Source: Filomicrobium sp. (GTDB lineage: Bacteria; Pseudomonadota; Alphaproteobacteria; Rhizobiales; Hyphomicrobiaceae). From it: a stretch of DNA of 64,000 bases. The notes under the pieces were generated by a model. That model was given only the letters and a program-made list of their open reading frames with translations. It had not been told where the DNA came from and did no database searches. Where the stretch lies: positions 3,876,501 to 3,940,500 of the forward strand of contig CP051234.1 in NCBI GenBank assembly GCA_017792465.1. Reading direction: 5' to 3'. A program made the translations under genes and the position numbers. The stretch's first letter is position 1, and each line of letters opens with the position of its first letter. Below, in pieces: positions 18,100 through 28,031 of this stretch.

Positions 18100-18771
18100 A
18101 TGCCAACCAAGCATGCATTACAGCTGGCGCAAGTTTTGGAAGATGAGATTGCATCGGGTATTTTGCAGCCTGAAACGCGATTGGAAGAGCTGACGCTGGC
18201 GGAACGTTTTGGTGTTTCGCGGACGCCTGTTCGAGAGGCGCTGCATATTCTTTCGGCTTCCGGCGTCATTGTATTGCGGCCGCGTCGCGGGGCTGTCGTC
18301 GCCTCCTTGAGCCTGGAGGAGCTTCTGGAACGGTTCGAGGTGATGGCGGAAATGGAAGCCATCTGCAGCAGGCTTTCGGCTCAGCGGATGACGCCGGCCG
18401 AGCGGGAACTCCTCAGAGAGCAGCATCGCGTTTGCGGCGAAGTTGGAGCGTCTGGCGACATCAACAGCTATTATGATGAGAACGCCAAATATCATGGCTT
18501 GATCTGCAAAGGCGCGCACAACGCCTATTTGTCGGCGGAAGTCGAGCGATTGCGCCGTCGTCTGCAACCGTATCGGCGCTTGCAGCTGAGGGTCGAGGGT
18601 CGGATCGAGGCGTCTTATAGCGAGCATACCTCGGTGACGGATGCGATCCTGGCAGGTGACAGTGAAGCCGCCAGCGAAGCCATGCGCCAGCATGTCTGCG
18701 TGCAAGCGGATCGGTTTGGCGATTGGCTGTCGACGATGCAGCCGCACGCGCCGGTAAAGGCAAAAGTCTGA
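18100..18771 (+). CDS. GntR-family (FCD domain) regulator of the malonate locus
   Basis: 223 residues from ATG 18100; a GTG three codons earlier (18091) is also possible. The N-terminal winged helix shows the GntR signature LTLAERFGVSRTPVREALHIL. The C-terminal helical FCD ligand domain has the ENAKYHGLI and SEHTSVTDAILAGD segments with histidines that usually bind metal and a carboxylate. Divergent from the TRAP-matB operon, it plays the place of MatR. Its ligand is probably malonate or malonyl-CoA. Confidence 0.88.
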   Translation: MPTKHALQLAQVLEDEIASGILQPETRLEELTLAERFGVSRTPVREALHILSASGVIVLRPRRGAVVASLSLEELLERFEVMAEMEAICSRLSAQRMTPAERELLREQHRVCGEVGASGDINSYYDENAKYHGLICKGAHNAYLSAEVERLRRRLQPYRRLQLRVEGRIEASYSEHTSVTDAILAGDSEAASEAMRQHVCVQADRFGDWLSTMQPHAPVKAKV

Positions 18772-19148
18772 TCGCTATCAGCTGCTATTTAATGTCTGAG
18801 TATATCGACGCCGGGCTTCGATCGATCTGTTGAGCGTTGAGGCCTGTTCGGTACGTGTGTCCAGACTGTGAGACTCGGGTATTTTTCCCAACATTCATGC
18901 CGCTTTTTGAACTCTAAAGATTGTGGAGGTCACGGCTGCCACCTTTCATTGCAGAAACTTGACGAAGATTGAGTGGAGATGCGGGTTCTTCTCATTGACT
19001 TCGATTTCGCACTGGCGCCATTCTAGTTCCAAAGTGGAATGTACAATTCCCAATTAGTGGCGTTGCCAAACGTACGGTGGGGTTCATCTGGCACGCTGTT
19101 GGAGGAAATGATCAGCGCTTGAGGGGAGCGTTGTGAATGGAGGAGACC
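18772..19148. other. 377-bp gap with overlapping inverted repeats
   Basis: No gene seen. TTCCA-AAG-TGGAA (19027-19039) overlaps GGAAT-GTACA-ATTCC (19036-19050), two perfect short inverted repeats sharing TGGAA. They are about 100 bp before the small secreted peptide gene and 310 bp before the oxoprolinase. TGTACA within them resembles a GntR-type operator core. Confidence 0.5.
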
Positions 19149-19283
19149 ATGAAGAGTTTATTCATGGCTGTGGCGGCAGCAGCGTTCTTGGCTTTTTGGT
19201 CGCATAATGTCCGTTCTGAAACCGTGATCGATGCCGTTGGCGCCACTTCCGGCGCTGTGGTTGGAGTTCCTTACTCAAGGTGA
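19149..19283 (+). CDS. small exported peptide, 44 residues
   Basis: ATG preceded by an excellent TGGAGGAGA ribosome site opens a 44-codon frame. It has a basic start (MKS), a hydrophobic Ala-rich core (LFMAVAAAAFLAFW) and a possible cleavage near VRSE. The mature tail is very short (about 21 residues, ending VVGVPYSR). It may be a real small secreted protein or the truncated start of a longer glycine-zipper-like protein that has decayed. It is 78 bp before the oxoprolinase ATG on the same strand. Confidence 0.5.
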   Translation: MKSLFMAVAAAAFLAFWSHNVRSETVIDAVGATSGAVVGVPYSR

Positions 19284-19361
19284 ACGGTCTACGGCGTTGA
19301 CGCCGGCGGAGATGCCTTTTAGCTCAATGAGTGTCGAGCAACTTTGGGCAGATCGCGTCGG

Positions 19362-22300
19362 ATGCCAGCATCCCGTACAGAATTTCAAGATAAATGGCGG
19401 TTTTGGATCGATCGCGGAGGCACGTTTACCGACGTTGTCGGGATCGATCCTAACGGCCGGTTTCACGCACAAAAGGTGCTTTCGGAAAACCCGGGAGCCT
19501 ATGACGACGCCGCACTCGAAGGCATCCGCAGGTTGCTGGGGATTGCGAGCGGCGCACCTTTGCCCCCTGAGCGGATTGCTCACGTCAAGATGGGCACGAC
19601 GGTTGCCACCAATGCTCTTCTGGAGCGTAAGGGTGAGCCGACCGTTCTGGTTATTACCGCTGGTCTCGAAGATCATCTCGAAATTGGCTATCAAGCCCGG
19701 CCGGATATCTTTGCCCGACATATCATCAAACCTGAGATGCTGTATCAGCGGGTCGTGCCGACGAAAGAACGGGTGCGCGTCGATGGCTTTGTCGAAAATC
19801 CGCTAGATATTGAGGCGCTCGAGCGGGATCTGAAGGCTGCCTTCGACGACGGCATCCGTTCGGCTGCGATCGTCTTCATGCATGCCTATGTTTTCCCCGA
19901 GCACGAGGCGGTTGCCGCCCGCATTGCGCGGGCGATCGGATATGAGCAGATTTCGGTCAGCCACGAGGTTTCGCCGCTCATCAAGTTTGTCGCGCGTGGA
20001 GACACGACGGTTGCGGACGCTTACCTGTCGCCGATCTTGCGGCGCTATGTGGAGCGCGTCGCAGGTGCGGTGGGGAGTACCCCGAACGATCAAGGAGATG
20101 CGGACCCGGCTGGGAGCGAAGCGCAACACGTTCCACGGCTGATGTTCATGGCGTCCTCGGGTGGCCTGAAGGCGGCCGATCTCTTCCAGGGCCGCGATGC
20201 AATTCTGTCCGGTCCTGCCGGTGGCATCGTCGGCATGGCGGAAACGGCCAAACGCGCCGGGTTTGAGAAAGTCATCGGATTCGATATGGGCGGCACGTCG
20301 ACGGATGTGGCGCATTTCGCCGGCGAGTTCGAGCGCTCGTTCGAGACCGAGGTTGCCGGCGTCCGCATGCGGGCACCGATGCTGCAAATCCATACGGTTG
20401 CAGCTGGCGGCGGATCGGTTCTGAATTTTGATGGACAACGCTTCAAGGTTGGGCCGGAAAGTGCAGGCGCCAATCCGGGGCCGAAATGTTATCGACGCGG
20501 CGGTCCGCTGACGGTCACTGATGCCAACGTCATGCTCGGCAAACTGTCGGCGGATCTGTTTCCGGAAATTTTCGGTCCCGACCAAAACGAGCCGCTCGAT
20601 GCCGATGCGGTTCGCGCCGCCTTCGAAGAGCTGGCGCAACAAATCGGAGATGGGCGCAGCGCGGAAGACGTCGCTGACGGGTTCGTACGCATTGCGGTCG
20701 AAAGCATGGCCAATGCCGTCAAAAAGATTTCGGTTGAGCGCGGGCACGATGTCACCGAATACGCGCTTAATTGTTTTGGCGCTGCTGGAGGTCAGCATGC
20801 CTGTTTGATCGCCGATTGCCTTGGCATCGATGTGGTGTTGATCCATCCCTTATCAGGGTTGCTGTCAGCATTCGGAATGGGGTTGGCGAAGCTTCGGGCA
20901 AGTCGCGAGCAGTCGCTCGAAATCGCGCTCGATGAACACGCGATGGAAAAGCTGGAATCTATCTCCTGGCGGCTTGGCGAGGATGTCACCGACGAGTTGC
21001 TCGATGAAGGTGCTGAATACGACGACATCGAGATCCGGTCGTTCGCGCATATCCGCTATGCGGGTTCGGAGACGGCGTTTGCCGTTGAGGTGTCGGAGCC
21101 GGGCTTCATGCGTCGGGATTTCGAGATCGAACACAAGCGGCGGTTTGGTTTTCTTTCACCTGAAAAGCAGGTGCTAATTGCGGCTGTCGAGGTCGAGGCG
21201 CTCGCGCGCGGGTTTGAAGTCGGCGAAGAGGTGGCGCCGCAGGGGGCGGTGCTATCTGGCTCAGATGAATTGGCTACAGGACATGGCGACGGCGCTCAGC
21301 CGCAAGGTGAGGCGTCGCGGTTTTATTCGCAAGGTCAATGGCGGGAGGCGAAGACCTACAAGCGGTCTGCGTTGAAGCCTGGTCAAAGAATAGATGGGCC
21401 TGCGCGAGTGATCGAGCCGCATCAGACGGTGATCGTCGAAGCGGGCTGGTCGCTTGAAGTGACGCCGCGTGACGATCTTGTTCTGCATCGCGTGTTATCG
21501 CGCGGCAAGGAGCGTCACGGAACCCAGCTCGACCCGGTGCTGCTGGAAGTCTTCAATAATCTCTTCATGGCGGTTGCCGAGCAGATGGGCGAAGCGCTGC
21601 GGCTGACGGCGCAATCGGTGAACATCAAAGAGCGGCTTGATTTTTCCTGCGCGCTCTTCGGACCGGACGGCAGTCTGGTGGCGAATGCGCCGCATGTGCC
21701 GGTGCATCTTGGTTCGATGGACGCTGCGATCGAAACCGTGATCCGTGAACGCTTGTCGGAAATGCGTCCCGGTGACGTTTACGTTCTCAACGCGCCTTAC
21801 AACGGCGGAACGCATCTTCCCGACGTGACGGTCGTGACGCCGGTGTTCGATGACGCAGGACAAGAGATCATGTTCTATGTGGCAAGCCGCGGCCACCACG
21901 AAGATATCGGCGGCTTGTCTCCAGGCTCGATGACACCGCGTGCGACGAGCATCGAGGAAGAGGGCGTTCTGATCGATTGCTTTAAGCTCGTCGACGCGGG
22001 CGAGTTTCGCGAAGATGCGATCCGGGCGCTGCTTGCAGAAGCCAAGTATCCCGCGCGCCAGCCCGACAAGAACATCGCCGATCTCAAAGCGCAGGTTGCC
22101 GCCAATGCGCGCGGTGCCGAAGAGATCGGCAAGATGATCGCGCATTTCGGCCGCGATGTCGTGACGGCCTATATGGGATACGTGCAGGACAACGCCGAAG
22201 AAAGCGTGCGGCGCTTGATTGCTCGCCTTGAAGATGGCGAAGCGGTGATGACGACCGACAGCGGGGCGCAGGTTCGCGTGAAGGTGTCGGTCGACCGCGC

Positions 22301-23066
22301 GAGCCGATCGGCGGTCATCGATTTTGCCGGAACGTCTCAAGCGCGGCTGGACAATTTCAACGCTCCCGAACCGGTGACACGGGCGGCTGTGCTTTACACC
22401 TTCCGAGTGATGACCGGCGAACCTATTCCGCTCAATGCCGGGTGTCTGAGGCCGCTCGAAATCCGTGTGCCCGATGGCTCGATGCTGAAGCCGAAATATC
22501 CGGCCGCCGTCGTTGCCGGAAACGTCGAAACCAGCCAGGTTGTGACGAACGCGTTGTTTGCGGCGCTCAAGGGCATGGGCACATCGCAAGGCACGATGAA
22601 TAACCTCACGTTCGGCAATTCGAAACTGCAGTACTACGAAACGATTTGCTCGGGTGCGCCGGCTGGTCCTGATTTCGACGGCGTCGCGGCGGTGCAGGTT
22701 CATATGACGAACACGCGGCTGACCGATCCCGAAATTCTGGAGCTTCGCTACCCGGTTGTGCTCGATCGGTTTTCAATCGCACGTGATTCGGGCGGTCGGG
22801 GCAAACATCTGGCCGGCGATGGAGCGTGTCGCCAGATCAGGTTCCTTGAACCGATGCAACTTGCGATTCTTTCAGGCTATCGGCTGGAACGGCCTGCCGG
22901 TGTCAATGGTGGCGAGCCGGGGCGTTGTGGACGCAACACAGTTGTCCGTGCTGATGGTGCCCGGGAGCACCTGCAAGGTTGCGACGAAGTGGAATTGCGG
23001 CCCGGAGACAGTGTGATCATAGAGACGCCGACAGGTGGAGGATTTGGGGCTTTGGGCAAAGATTGA
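19362..23066 (+). CDS. ATP-dependent 5-oxoprolinase / hydantoinase, fused HyuA-HyuB
   Basis: 1234 residues. The HyuA half carries the N-terminal actin-like ATP motif [10 protein letters not shown], then [26 protein letters not shown] and [26 protein letters not shown]. The HyuB half follows from about residue 720, with [20 protein letters not shown] and the C-terminal GGFGALG. The single-chain form matches eukaryotic-type 5-oxoprolinases that open 5-oxoproline or related lactams with ATP. I use ATG 19362; a TTG at 19344 is in frame. There is no neighbouring transporter on this strand. Substrate could equally be a hydantoin. Confidence 0.9.
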   Translation: MPASRTEFQDKWRFWIDRGGTFTDVVGIDPNGRFHAQKVLSENPGAYDDAALEGIRRLLGIASGAPLPPERIAHVKMGTTVATNALLERKGEPTVLVITAGLEDHLEIGYQARPDIFARHIIKPEMLYQRVVPTKERVRVDGFVENPLDIEALERDLKAAFDDGIRSAAIVFMHAYVFPEHEAVAARIARAIGYEQISVSHEVSPLIKFVARGDTTVADAYLSPILRRYVERVAGAVGSTPNDQGDADPAGSEAQHVPRLMFMASSGGLKAADLFQGRDAILSGPAGGIVGMAETAKRAGFEKVIGFDMGGTSTDVAHFAGEFERSFETEVAGVRMRAPMLQIHTVAAGGGSVLNFDGQRFKVGPESAGANPGPKCYRRGGPLTVTDANVMLGKLSADLFPEIFGPDQNEPLDADAVRAAFEELAQQIGDGRSAEDVADGFVRIAVESMANAVKKISVERGHDVTEYALNCFGAAGGQHACLIADCLGIDVVLIHPLSGLLSAFGMGLAKLRASREQSLEIALDEHAMEKLESISWRLGEDVTDELLDEGAEYDDIEIRSFAHIRYAGSETAFAVEVSEPGFMRRDFEIEHKRRFGFLSPEKQVLIAAVEVEALARGFEVGEEVAPQGAVLSGSDELATGHGDGAQPQGEASRFYSQGQWREAKTYKRSALKPGQRIDGPARVIEPHQTVIVEAGWSLEVTPRDDLVLHRVLSRGKERHGTQLDPVLLEVFNNLFMAVAEQMGEALRLTAQSVNIKERLDFSCALFGPDGSLVANAPHVPVHLGSMDAAIETVIRERLSEMRPGDVYVLNAPYNGGTHLPDVTVVTPVFDDAGQEIMFYVASRGHHEDIGGLSPGSMTPRATSIEEEGVLIDCFKLVDAGEFREDAIRALLAEAKYPARQPDKNIADLKAQVAANARGAEEIGKMIAHFGRDVVTAYMGYVQDNAEESVRRLIARLEDGEAVMTTDSGAQVRVKVSVDRASRSAVIDFAGTSQARLDNFNAPEPVTRAAVLYTFRVMTGEPIPLNAGCLRPLEIRVPDGSMLKPKYPAAVVAGNVETSQVVTNALFAALKGMGTSQGTMNNLTFGNSKLQYYETICSGAPAGPDFDGVAAVQVHMTNTRLTDPEILELRYPVVLDRFSIARDSGGRGKHLAGDGACRQIRFLEPMQLAILSGYRLERPAGVNGGEPGRCGRNTVVRADGAREHLQGCDEVELRPGDSVIIETPTGGGFGALGKD

Positions 23067-23336
23067 GCAGTAAAATGCCTCTATCTCATAGCCTCTATGG
23101 CCTGTGTGGTGTTTTGGTCTCAGTCTGAGATAAACGCCATAAGTCCTGCTGTTAACGTGTATTTTCTCTATTCTTCTTGGCTCACCATTTTATCTGGTTC
23201 ACTCTTGGTTTACCTGAGTCAGCTTCAGTCATTGGGTCAGTGAGGCTCTTTGGACGATGACGTCCGCGCACTTGTCAGACTGCTCTTGAATTGAAGAGCG
23301 ATCGTCCATGCCCAGCCATCGAAGCGAGGCCGCCTT

Positions 23337-24782
23337 TTGTTTAACTTGCGACCGATCTTCTCAGTGCTTGGCTTGCTGCTGTGTACCATTGCATCAGCAA
23401 TGATCCTGCCGGCGCTTGTCGACTTCGCCGATGGCGACAGAGATTGGGTGATCTTCTTTGCCTCGTCGGTCGCGACGTTCTTCATCGGCGGGTTGCTGAT
23501 TCTGTCCGCGTACGACGATCAACCCGCCGAGTTGACCGTCAAAGACAGCTTCCTTTTGACGACGACCTCCTGGGTCATCATCACTGCGTTTGCCGCGATG
23601 CCGTTCATTGGCGTCGGCCTCAATTATACCGATGCCTATTTTGAGGCGATGTCCGGCCTGACGACGACGGGCGCGACCGTCTTGACGAAGCTCGATCAAT
23701 TGCCGCGCGGGATCTTGTTGTGGCGGGCCATTCTGCAAGGGCTTGGCGGGCTTGGGATCATCGTGACCGCAATTCTCATTCTGCCTTTCTTGAGGGTTGG
23801 TGGAATGCAGCTCTTTCAGACGGAGCACTCCGACCGCTCGGAGAAGGTTCTGCCGTCTGCGATCGAACTAACGACGGCCATCGCTCTCGTTTACATTTTG
23901 CTGATCATCCTGTGCGTTTTGACCTACGCGTCGCTTGGCATGACGGCGTTCGATGCGATCTGCCATAGCCTGACGACGGTCGCGACGGGCGGGTTTTCGA
24001 CGCACGACGAGAGCATGGGCTTTTTCAAGTCGGCAGCGATTGAGTGGGCCTGCATCGTCTTCATGATCTTGGGCGCATTGCCGTTTGTCGTTTACATCAA
24101 GGCGTGGCGCGGCCGGCCGAGTGCGCTTCTCGAAGACGCCCAAACGCGCGGACTGATCGGGTTTCTCGTCGGGGTGAGTTTGATCGTTGCATTTTGGTTG
24201 ACGGCGGCGCGCGAGATGGAATTTCACGACGCGTTGCGGTACGCGACGTTCAACGTCACGTCCATCGTCACAACGACCGGTTTTGCCAGCACCGACTACA
24301 CACAATGGGGACCCTTCGCGGTTGGGCTGTTTTTCCTTTTGATGTTTGTTGGCGGCTGCGCGGGGTCGACAACGGGCGGCATTAAGATCTACCGCTTGCA
24401 GGTGACGGGGCTATTGATCCGTAGCCATATCGTGCACCTGATGAGCCCGAACCGGGTCGTGACGCTTGTCTATAACGGCAAGAGACTGCCCGCCGACGTG
24501 CCGTTCTCCGTCGTTGCGTTTCTGGCGATCTACATGTCGACGGTCGGGCTTTTCACCGTCGTTCTCTCAGCGCTCGGCCTCGATTTGGTGACGTCGCTTT
24601 CAGCTTCTGCGCAGGCGGTCGGGAACGTCGGGCCAGGGCTTGGCGATATTGTCGGTCCCTCCGGCAATTATTCGGGGCTGCCGGGGCTCGCGAAATGGAT
24701 CTTATCGTTCGCGATGATGATGGGGCGGCTCGAACTCTTCACCGTTCTTGTGCTGCTGCGGATCGAATTCTGGCGCAGCTGA
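23337..24782 (+). CDS. trkH: TrkH-type potassium uptake channel
   Basis: 481 residues, probably from TTG 23337; an in-frame stop at 23292 and absence of an ATG nearby leave no better start, and GCGAGG lies just upstream. Four pore loops of the KtrB/TrkH family can be read: SGLTTTGATVL, TTVATGGFSTH, SIVTTTGFASTD and AVGNVGPGLGD, each with the filter glycine. About ten membrane helices. TrkH works with the cytosolic regulator TrkA, which is not in the window. The 270 bp before it hold no other gene. Confidence 0.92.
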   Translation: MFNLRPIFSVLGLLLCTIASAMILPALVDFADGDRDWVIFFASSVATFFIGGLLILSAYDDQPAELTVKDSFLLTTTSWVIITAFAAMPFIGVGLNYTDAYFEAMSGLTTTGATVLTKLDQLPRGILLWRAILQGLGGLGIIVTAILILPFLRVGGMQLFQTEHSDRSEKVLPSAIELTTAIALVYILLIILCVLTYASLGMTAFDAICHSLTTVATGGFSTHDESMGFFKSAAIEWACIVFMILGALPFVVYIKAWRGRPSALLEDAQTRGLIGFLVGVSLIVAFWLTAAREMEFHDALRYATFNVTSIVTTTGFASTDYTQWGPFAVGLFFLLMFVGGCAGSTTGGIKIYRLQVTGLLIRSHIVHLMSPNRVVTLVYNGKRLPADVPFSVVAFLAIYMSTVGLFTVVLSALGLDLVTSLSASAQAVGNVGPGLGDIVGPSGNYSGLPGLAKWILSFAMMMGRLELFTVLVLLRIEFWRS

Positions 24783-24838
24783 TGGGCAGCCTTCTTGTGG
24801 GACCTTAACCGGACTACCCGGGGGCAATTGGCGATCTG

Positions 24839-26086
24839 TCAGCGCCAGCCGTAGAGCCAGTCGTAGCGCGCCATGAGCTGTTTGGGCGGAGCAAGTCTCA
24901 ACGTCATGTTGCGGGCGAGGCTCATCGGCTGAGACATGTGATAAATCTCGCCGTTGCGTTTGGAAGCGTTTTGCACCGTCGTCGCTCTTGGCAGACGCGC
25001 CCGGCTATAAGCTTCGAGTGCGCTTTCGATCTCGGACTGAGAAGCAAGTTCTTTTGCCAGCACGTGCGCGTCTTCAAGCGCCAGGACGGCGCCTTGCGCG
25101 AAGAACGGCAGGATGGGATGAGCGGCGTCGCCCAACAAAACGATGCGGCCGTTTCTCCATGTGCGGAATGCCGGCGTTCCAAAGAGCGCCCATTTGCGCC
25201 AATCGGATGATGCTGAAATGAGTTGGCGAACGGGGTTTGCGAAACCGGCGACGGCGCTTAGGACCCATTCGGGTTCGACTTGCGTGGCCCAGCCTTCATC
25301 CGGTGTCGTGGTGTTGCGGATCACGACGATTGCGAGTTCGCGGCCTTGGCGGACGGGGTAGTGCACGACGTGGCCTTCGGGTGCCAGCCAAATAGCGACA
25401 TCGTCCTTTGGGATGCCGTCGGGCACTTCGCTTCGCGCGATGACGGTTCGGGCTGCACTCTTGCCAGTGTATTTGAGCTCGCCTGCATCGAAGAGTTTTT
25501 GTCTCAGCGTTGAGCGTAGCCCGTCGGCTGCAACCAGCAGATTGCCGGTGCCGACAAGCTGGCCGTCGGAGAAGATCTCGATGCCGTCAGCGGTTGTTTT
25601 AGCGTCGGTGATTGCGACGCCGAGCTGCAAAGTAATCGATGGATGCTGCTCAGCTTTTTCGCGCAGCGCTTTGTGCAGGTCGATGCGGTGCAGGACCCAA
25701 TAGGGAGCTCCGTGGCGGTCGGCCAGCCAGGGACCAAGCGGCATAGCGTTGAGCCTTGAGCCGGACCGGCCTTCGAAGACCTGCAGCGCTTCGGGGATCG
25801 CGACGTGTTCGCGTAGCGCGTCTGCAACCCCGAGATCCTGCAATATGCGGGTACCGTTGGGGCCGATCTGGATGCCGGCGCCTTCTTCGCTTGGGTCTTT
25901 TCGCTTTTCGAAGACCCGGACCTTGGCGCCGGTTGCAGCGATTGCAAGGGCGGCGGCAAGTCCGCCTATCCCGCAGCCGGAGATCAGAACCTCACGGCCA
26001 GATTTCCTGGCGCCCTGCATCGGCTCGTGAGATGGGGCAGAGCCTTTGTGGTCGTCGGACACGCTGAATTCAGCCCGCGGTTTCAT
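24839..26086 (-). CDS. FAD-dependent aromatic-ring monooxygenase family protein
   Basis: 415 residues of the p-hydroxybenzoate hydroxylase/salicylate hydroxylase group. The N-terminal dinucleotide fold GCGIGGLAAALAIA, a VFEKRKDP segment, and the second FAD site LLGDAAHPILPFFAQGA are all intact. The NAD(P)H and flavin are expected to hydroxylate an aromatic acid, but the substrate is unknown. The start is uncertain: ATG 26086 overlaps the preceding zinc-finger gene by 17 bp, while ATG 26020 begins just before the FAD fold. Confidence 0.85.
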   Translation of the reverse strand: MKPRAEFSVSDDHKGSAPSHEPMQGARKSGREVLISGCGIGGLAAALAIAATGAKVRVFEKRKDPSEEGAGIQIGPNGTRILQDLGVADALREHVAIPEALQVFEGRSGSRLNAMPLGPWLADRHGAPYWVLHRIDLHKALREKAEQHPSITLQLGVAITDAKTTADGIEIFSDGQLVGTGNLLVAADGLRSTLRQKLFDAGELKYTGKSAARTVIARSEVPDGIPKDDVAIWLAPEGHVVHYPVRQGRELAIVVIRNTTTPDEGWATQVEPEWVLSAVAGFANPVRQLISASSDWRKWALFGTPAFRTWRNGRIVLLGDAAHPILPFFAQGAVLALEDAHVLAKELASQSEIESALEAYSRARLPRATTVQNASKRNGEIYHMSQPMSLARNMTLRLAPPKQLMARYDWLYGWR

Positions 26087-26324
26087 CCTCAAGCTTTACA
26101 ACCGCACCTGGCGGGTCGCTTTCGTCGGCGGCGAGGTCCTTGTCGTAGACGTAGAGCGTCGAGCAATATGGGCAAAGGATCTGGTCGTCGGCGCCCATAT
26201 CGAGATAGACGTGCGGGTGGTCATAGGGCGCGCGCGCTCCCATGCACTGAAATTCCTTGACGCCGACCATAATTTTTTCGACGCCTGCGTCATTGGCAAG
26301 ATGGGGGATGGTGCTCGCGGCCAT
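26070..26324 (-). CDS. CHCC-type zinc-finger protein
   Basis: 84 residues. The core has one Cys (FQCMGA), a conserved HPHVYLDMG and a CPYCSTLYVYD box, giving the C-H-C-C ligand set of the zf-CHCC family related to mitochondrial NDUFS6. Alphaproteobacterial members are common and have been linked to complex I or ETC maturation. The gene overlaps the start of the flavin monooxygenase by 17 bp, so the two are co-transcribed. Confidence 0.85.
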   Translation of the reverse strand: MAASTIPHLANDAGVEKIMVGVKEFQCMGARAPYDHPHVYLDMGADDQILCPYCSTLYVYDKDLAADESDPPGAVVKLEDETAG

Positions 26325-26516
26325 AATGCTCTCTTCGTAATCGGATCAGATGGTTGGGACGATAGCCGGGTGGGCGCGGAAATGGTAGAGCCCTTTCGCC
26401 ACATGACTCGAGGCTGGGGCCTAGGACCATGACTTGAGGCGGGTTTGGGGCTGAGACGCGAACTGGTCCCTGCCGTGCTCGATGCATTCATTTAACGCCT
26501 GGAGGACAAACAAAAA

Positions 26517-27287
26517 ATGCCGACTTTCGACTCCGACGGCGTAGAACTCGCCTATATCGATGAACCCGCTGTGGAGCCTGCCCGCGATGCGTTGCCTGTG
26601 CTGTTGATCCACGGGTTTGCTTCTCACATCGCCATGAACTGGGTTTCGACCGGTTGGGTCAGCACCCTGACGAAAGCTGGTTATCGCGTCATTGCGATCG
26701 ACAACCGCGGCCATGGCAACAGCGCCAAGCTGCACGATCCGGCCGATTACGGTGGACCTATCATGGCGGAGGACGCACGGCGGCTGTTGGATCATCTGGG
26801 TATCGCGCAGGCCCATGTGATTGGGTACTCGATGGGCGCGCGCATTACGGCGTTCCTCGCCCTGGCTCACCCTGAGCGCGTTCGCAGCGCCGTCTTTGGG
26901 GGGCTCGGCTTCAACATGGTGCGCGGCATGGCCGGGACCGGCCCGATCGCACACGCGCTCGAGGCACCATCGATTGACGACGTCGTCAATCCGACGGCAA
27001 GAACCTTCCGCGCCTTCGCCGAACAGACCAAGAGCGACCTGAAGGCCTTGGCCGCCTGTATCCGCTCGTCGCGTGATCCGATCAGCCGGGACGATGTTGG
27101 GCGGATTTCTTGTCCGGTGCTGGTTGCTGTTGGTAGCGATGACGTCATTGCCGGTCCAGCCGACGATCTGGCGGCACTGATCCCGACAGGGACAGCCCTG
27201 ACGCTGACCAACAAGGATCACATGAAGGCTGTCGGCGATGCCGGCTTCAAAGAGGGCGTTCTGGAATTTCTGGAAAAGAACGGCTGA
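26517..27287 (+). CDS. alpha/beta hydrolase
   Basis: 256 residues with the complete alpha/beta fold. The oxyanion motif is LLIHGFASH, the nucleophile elbow is GYSMGAR, the acid is in AVGSDDVIAG and the histidine is in KDHMKAV. No signal peptide, so it is cytosolic. A GGAGG ribosome site precedes the ATG. It is divergent from the monooxygenase pair with about 190 bp between them. The substrate is unknown; similarity is to general esterase or C-C hydrolase-like enzymes. Confidence 0.88.
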   Translation: MPTFDSDGVELAYIDEPAVEPARDALPVLLIHGFASHIAMNWVSTGWVSTLTKAGYRVIAIDNRGHGNSAKLHDPADYGGPIMAEDARRLLDHLGIAQAHVIGYSMGARITAFLALAHPERVRSAVFGGLGFNMVRGMAGTGPIAHALEAPSIDDVVNPTARTFRAFAEQTKSDLKALAACIRSSRDPISRDDVGRISCPVLVAVGSDDVIAGPADDLAALIPTGTALTLTNKDHMKAVGDAGFKEGVLEFLEKNG

Positions 27288-27332
27288 CCAACCGGTGCGA
27301 GGCGGAACGGTGATCGCGACTTGAGAATCGGG

Positions 27333-27417
27333 AGCCCCGCTGAACGACAGGGAAAGGCTGCGAATCTGGACGCGGGGGCGTCAAAAGCGGCCTAGCCTTG
27401 CCAAAACCAGCGGGGCT
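27333..27417 (+). ncRNA. candidate structured RNA, nested three-stem hairpin
   Basis: AGCCCCGCT (27333-27341) pairs perfectly with AGCGGGGCT (27409-27417). Inside it AAGGCT (27354-27359) pairs with AGCCTT (27394-27399), and innermost GACGC (27369-27373) with GCGTC (27378-27382) around GGGG. Three nested perfect stems in 85 bases of a gene-free region are suggestive of an RNA. It starts 46 bp after the hydrolase stop codon and runs into TTTACA. I do not recognise the family, and the strand is a guess. Confidence 0.4.
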
Positions 27418-27483
27418 TTACACGATCACTACGCACATACTCTGCCGGTGGTCGTTCACCTGAATGGCAAATGTCTGATCTTG

Positions 27484-27551
27484 AGGCATCGATCCCGCAC
27501 GCACTCAACGCGAGACTAACAACTTACGCATACTCTCGGCTCGCGATGCCT
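27484..27551. other. long-range inverted repeat AGGCATCG/CGATGCCT
   Basis: A perfect 8-bp inverted repeat separated by 52 bases, following the nested hairpin at 27333-27417 by about 65 bp. It may be a second domain of the same RNA. Alone, an 8-bp match over this distance is weak evidence. Confidence 0.3.
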
Positions 27552-28031
27552 AAACGCACGCACTACCTAGCGGATTTCAGATCTTCATTTGCCGTCTCAG
27601 CCGCACTTAACAACCGCGCCGACAAGTGAGAAATTAACATAGCAAGCTGTTCAGAGTCTCGGAGTTTCCTGATTCGCAAGGGGCGGCCTGTGGATAACCT
27701 CTAAAATCTAGCGAACATATGACCGCACGACGAACGGTGGGGTTGAGCGCCTTTACTAGGGTGGCTGCCGGTGTCGTTTCGCAGCAGGTCTAACGCTGCC
27801 TCATCGGCGAAAACGCCCGATTGAAGAGCCCGAATTCATCTCATTTCGTCCATGACATTGCCCGGAAAAGGCCCTGTGCGGAGCAAATCGCTCCGGCACA
27901 ATCGGGCTTTCACGCGTCGTTTTCCAGTTGTTGCCGGGCGTCTTTCCGGTCCGTGGAATCGAATTGAATTGATGAGGGAAATTCTTGATTTGTTCACCAT
28001 GTTTTCAGACTCGCAGGCCTAAACTGCGGTC

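Larger units (their letters stand above)
27288..28031. other. 744-bp gene-free region with structured segments
   Basis: No plausible protein frame. It holds two nested-hairpin segments listed separately and one isolated TGTGGATAA (27689-27697), which is a DnaA-box match on the minus strand. There is no cluster of such boxes, so I do not call an origin. The last 200 bp should contain the promoter of the extensin-like gene. Confidence 0.5.

Noticed and set aside
19089-19102. Sigma-54-type promoter TGGCAC...TTGG
   Set aside because: The spacing between the GG and the second element is one base short and the GC dinucleotide is missing.
21495-22703. 402-codon frame antisense to the oxoprolinase
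   Set aside because: G+C-rich third positions of the true gene keep the opposite frame open; the translation is His/Arg-rich and has no domain.
27288-27600. Two-piece tmRNA
   Set aside because: I could not find a tag frame of the ANDN type, a T-arm GGTTCGA or a CCA end.
27689-27697. DnaA box (TGTGGATAA) as a sign of a replication origin
   Set aside because: A single box, with no A+T-rich unwinding region, dnaA or other ori-linked genes nearby.
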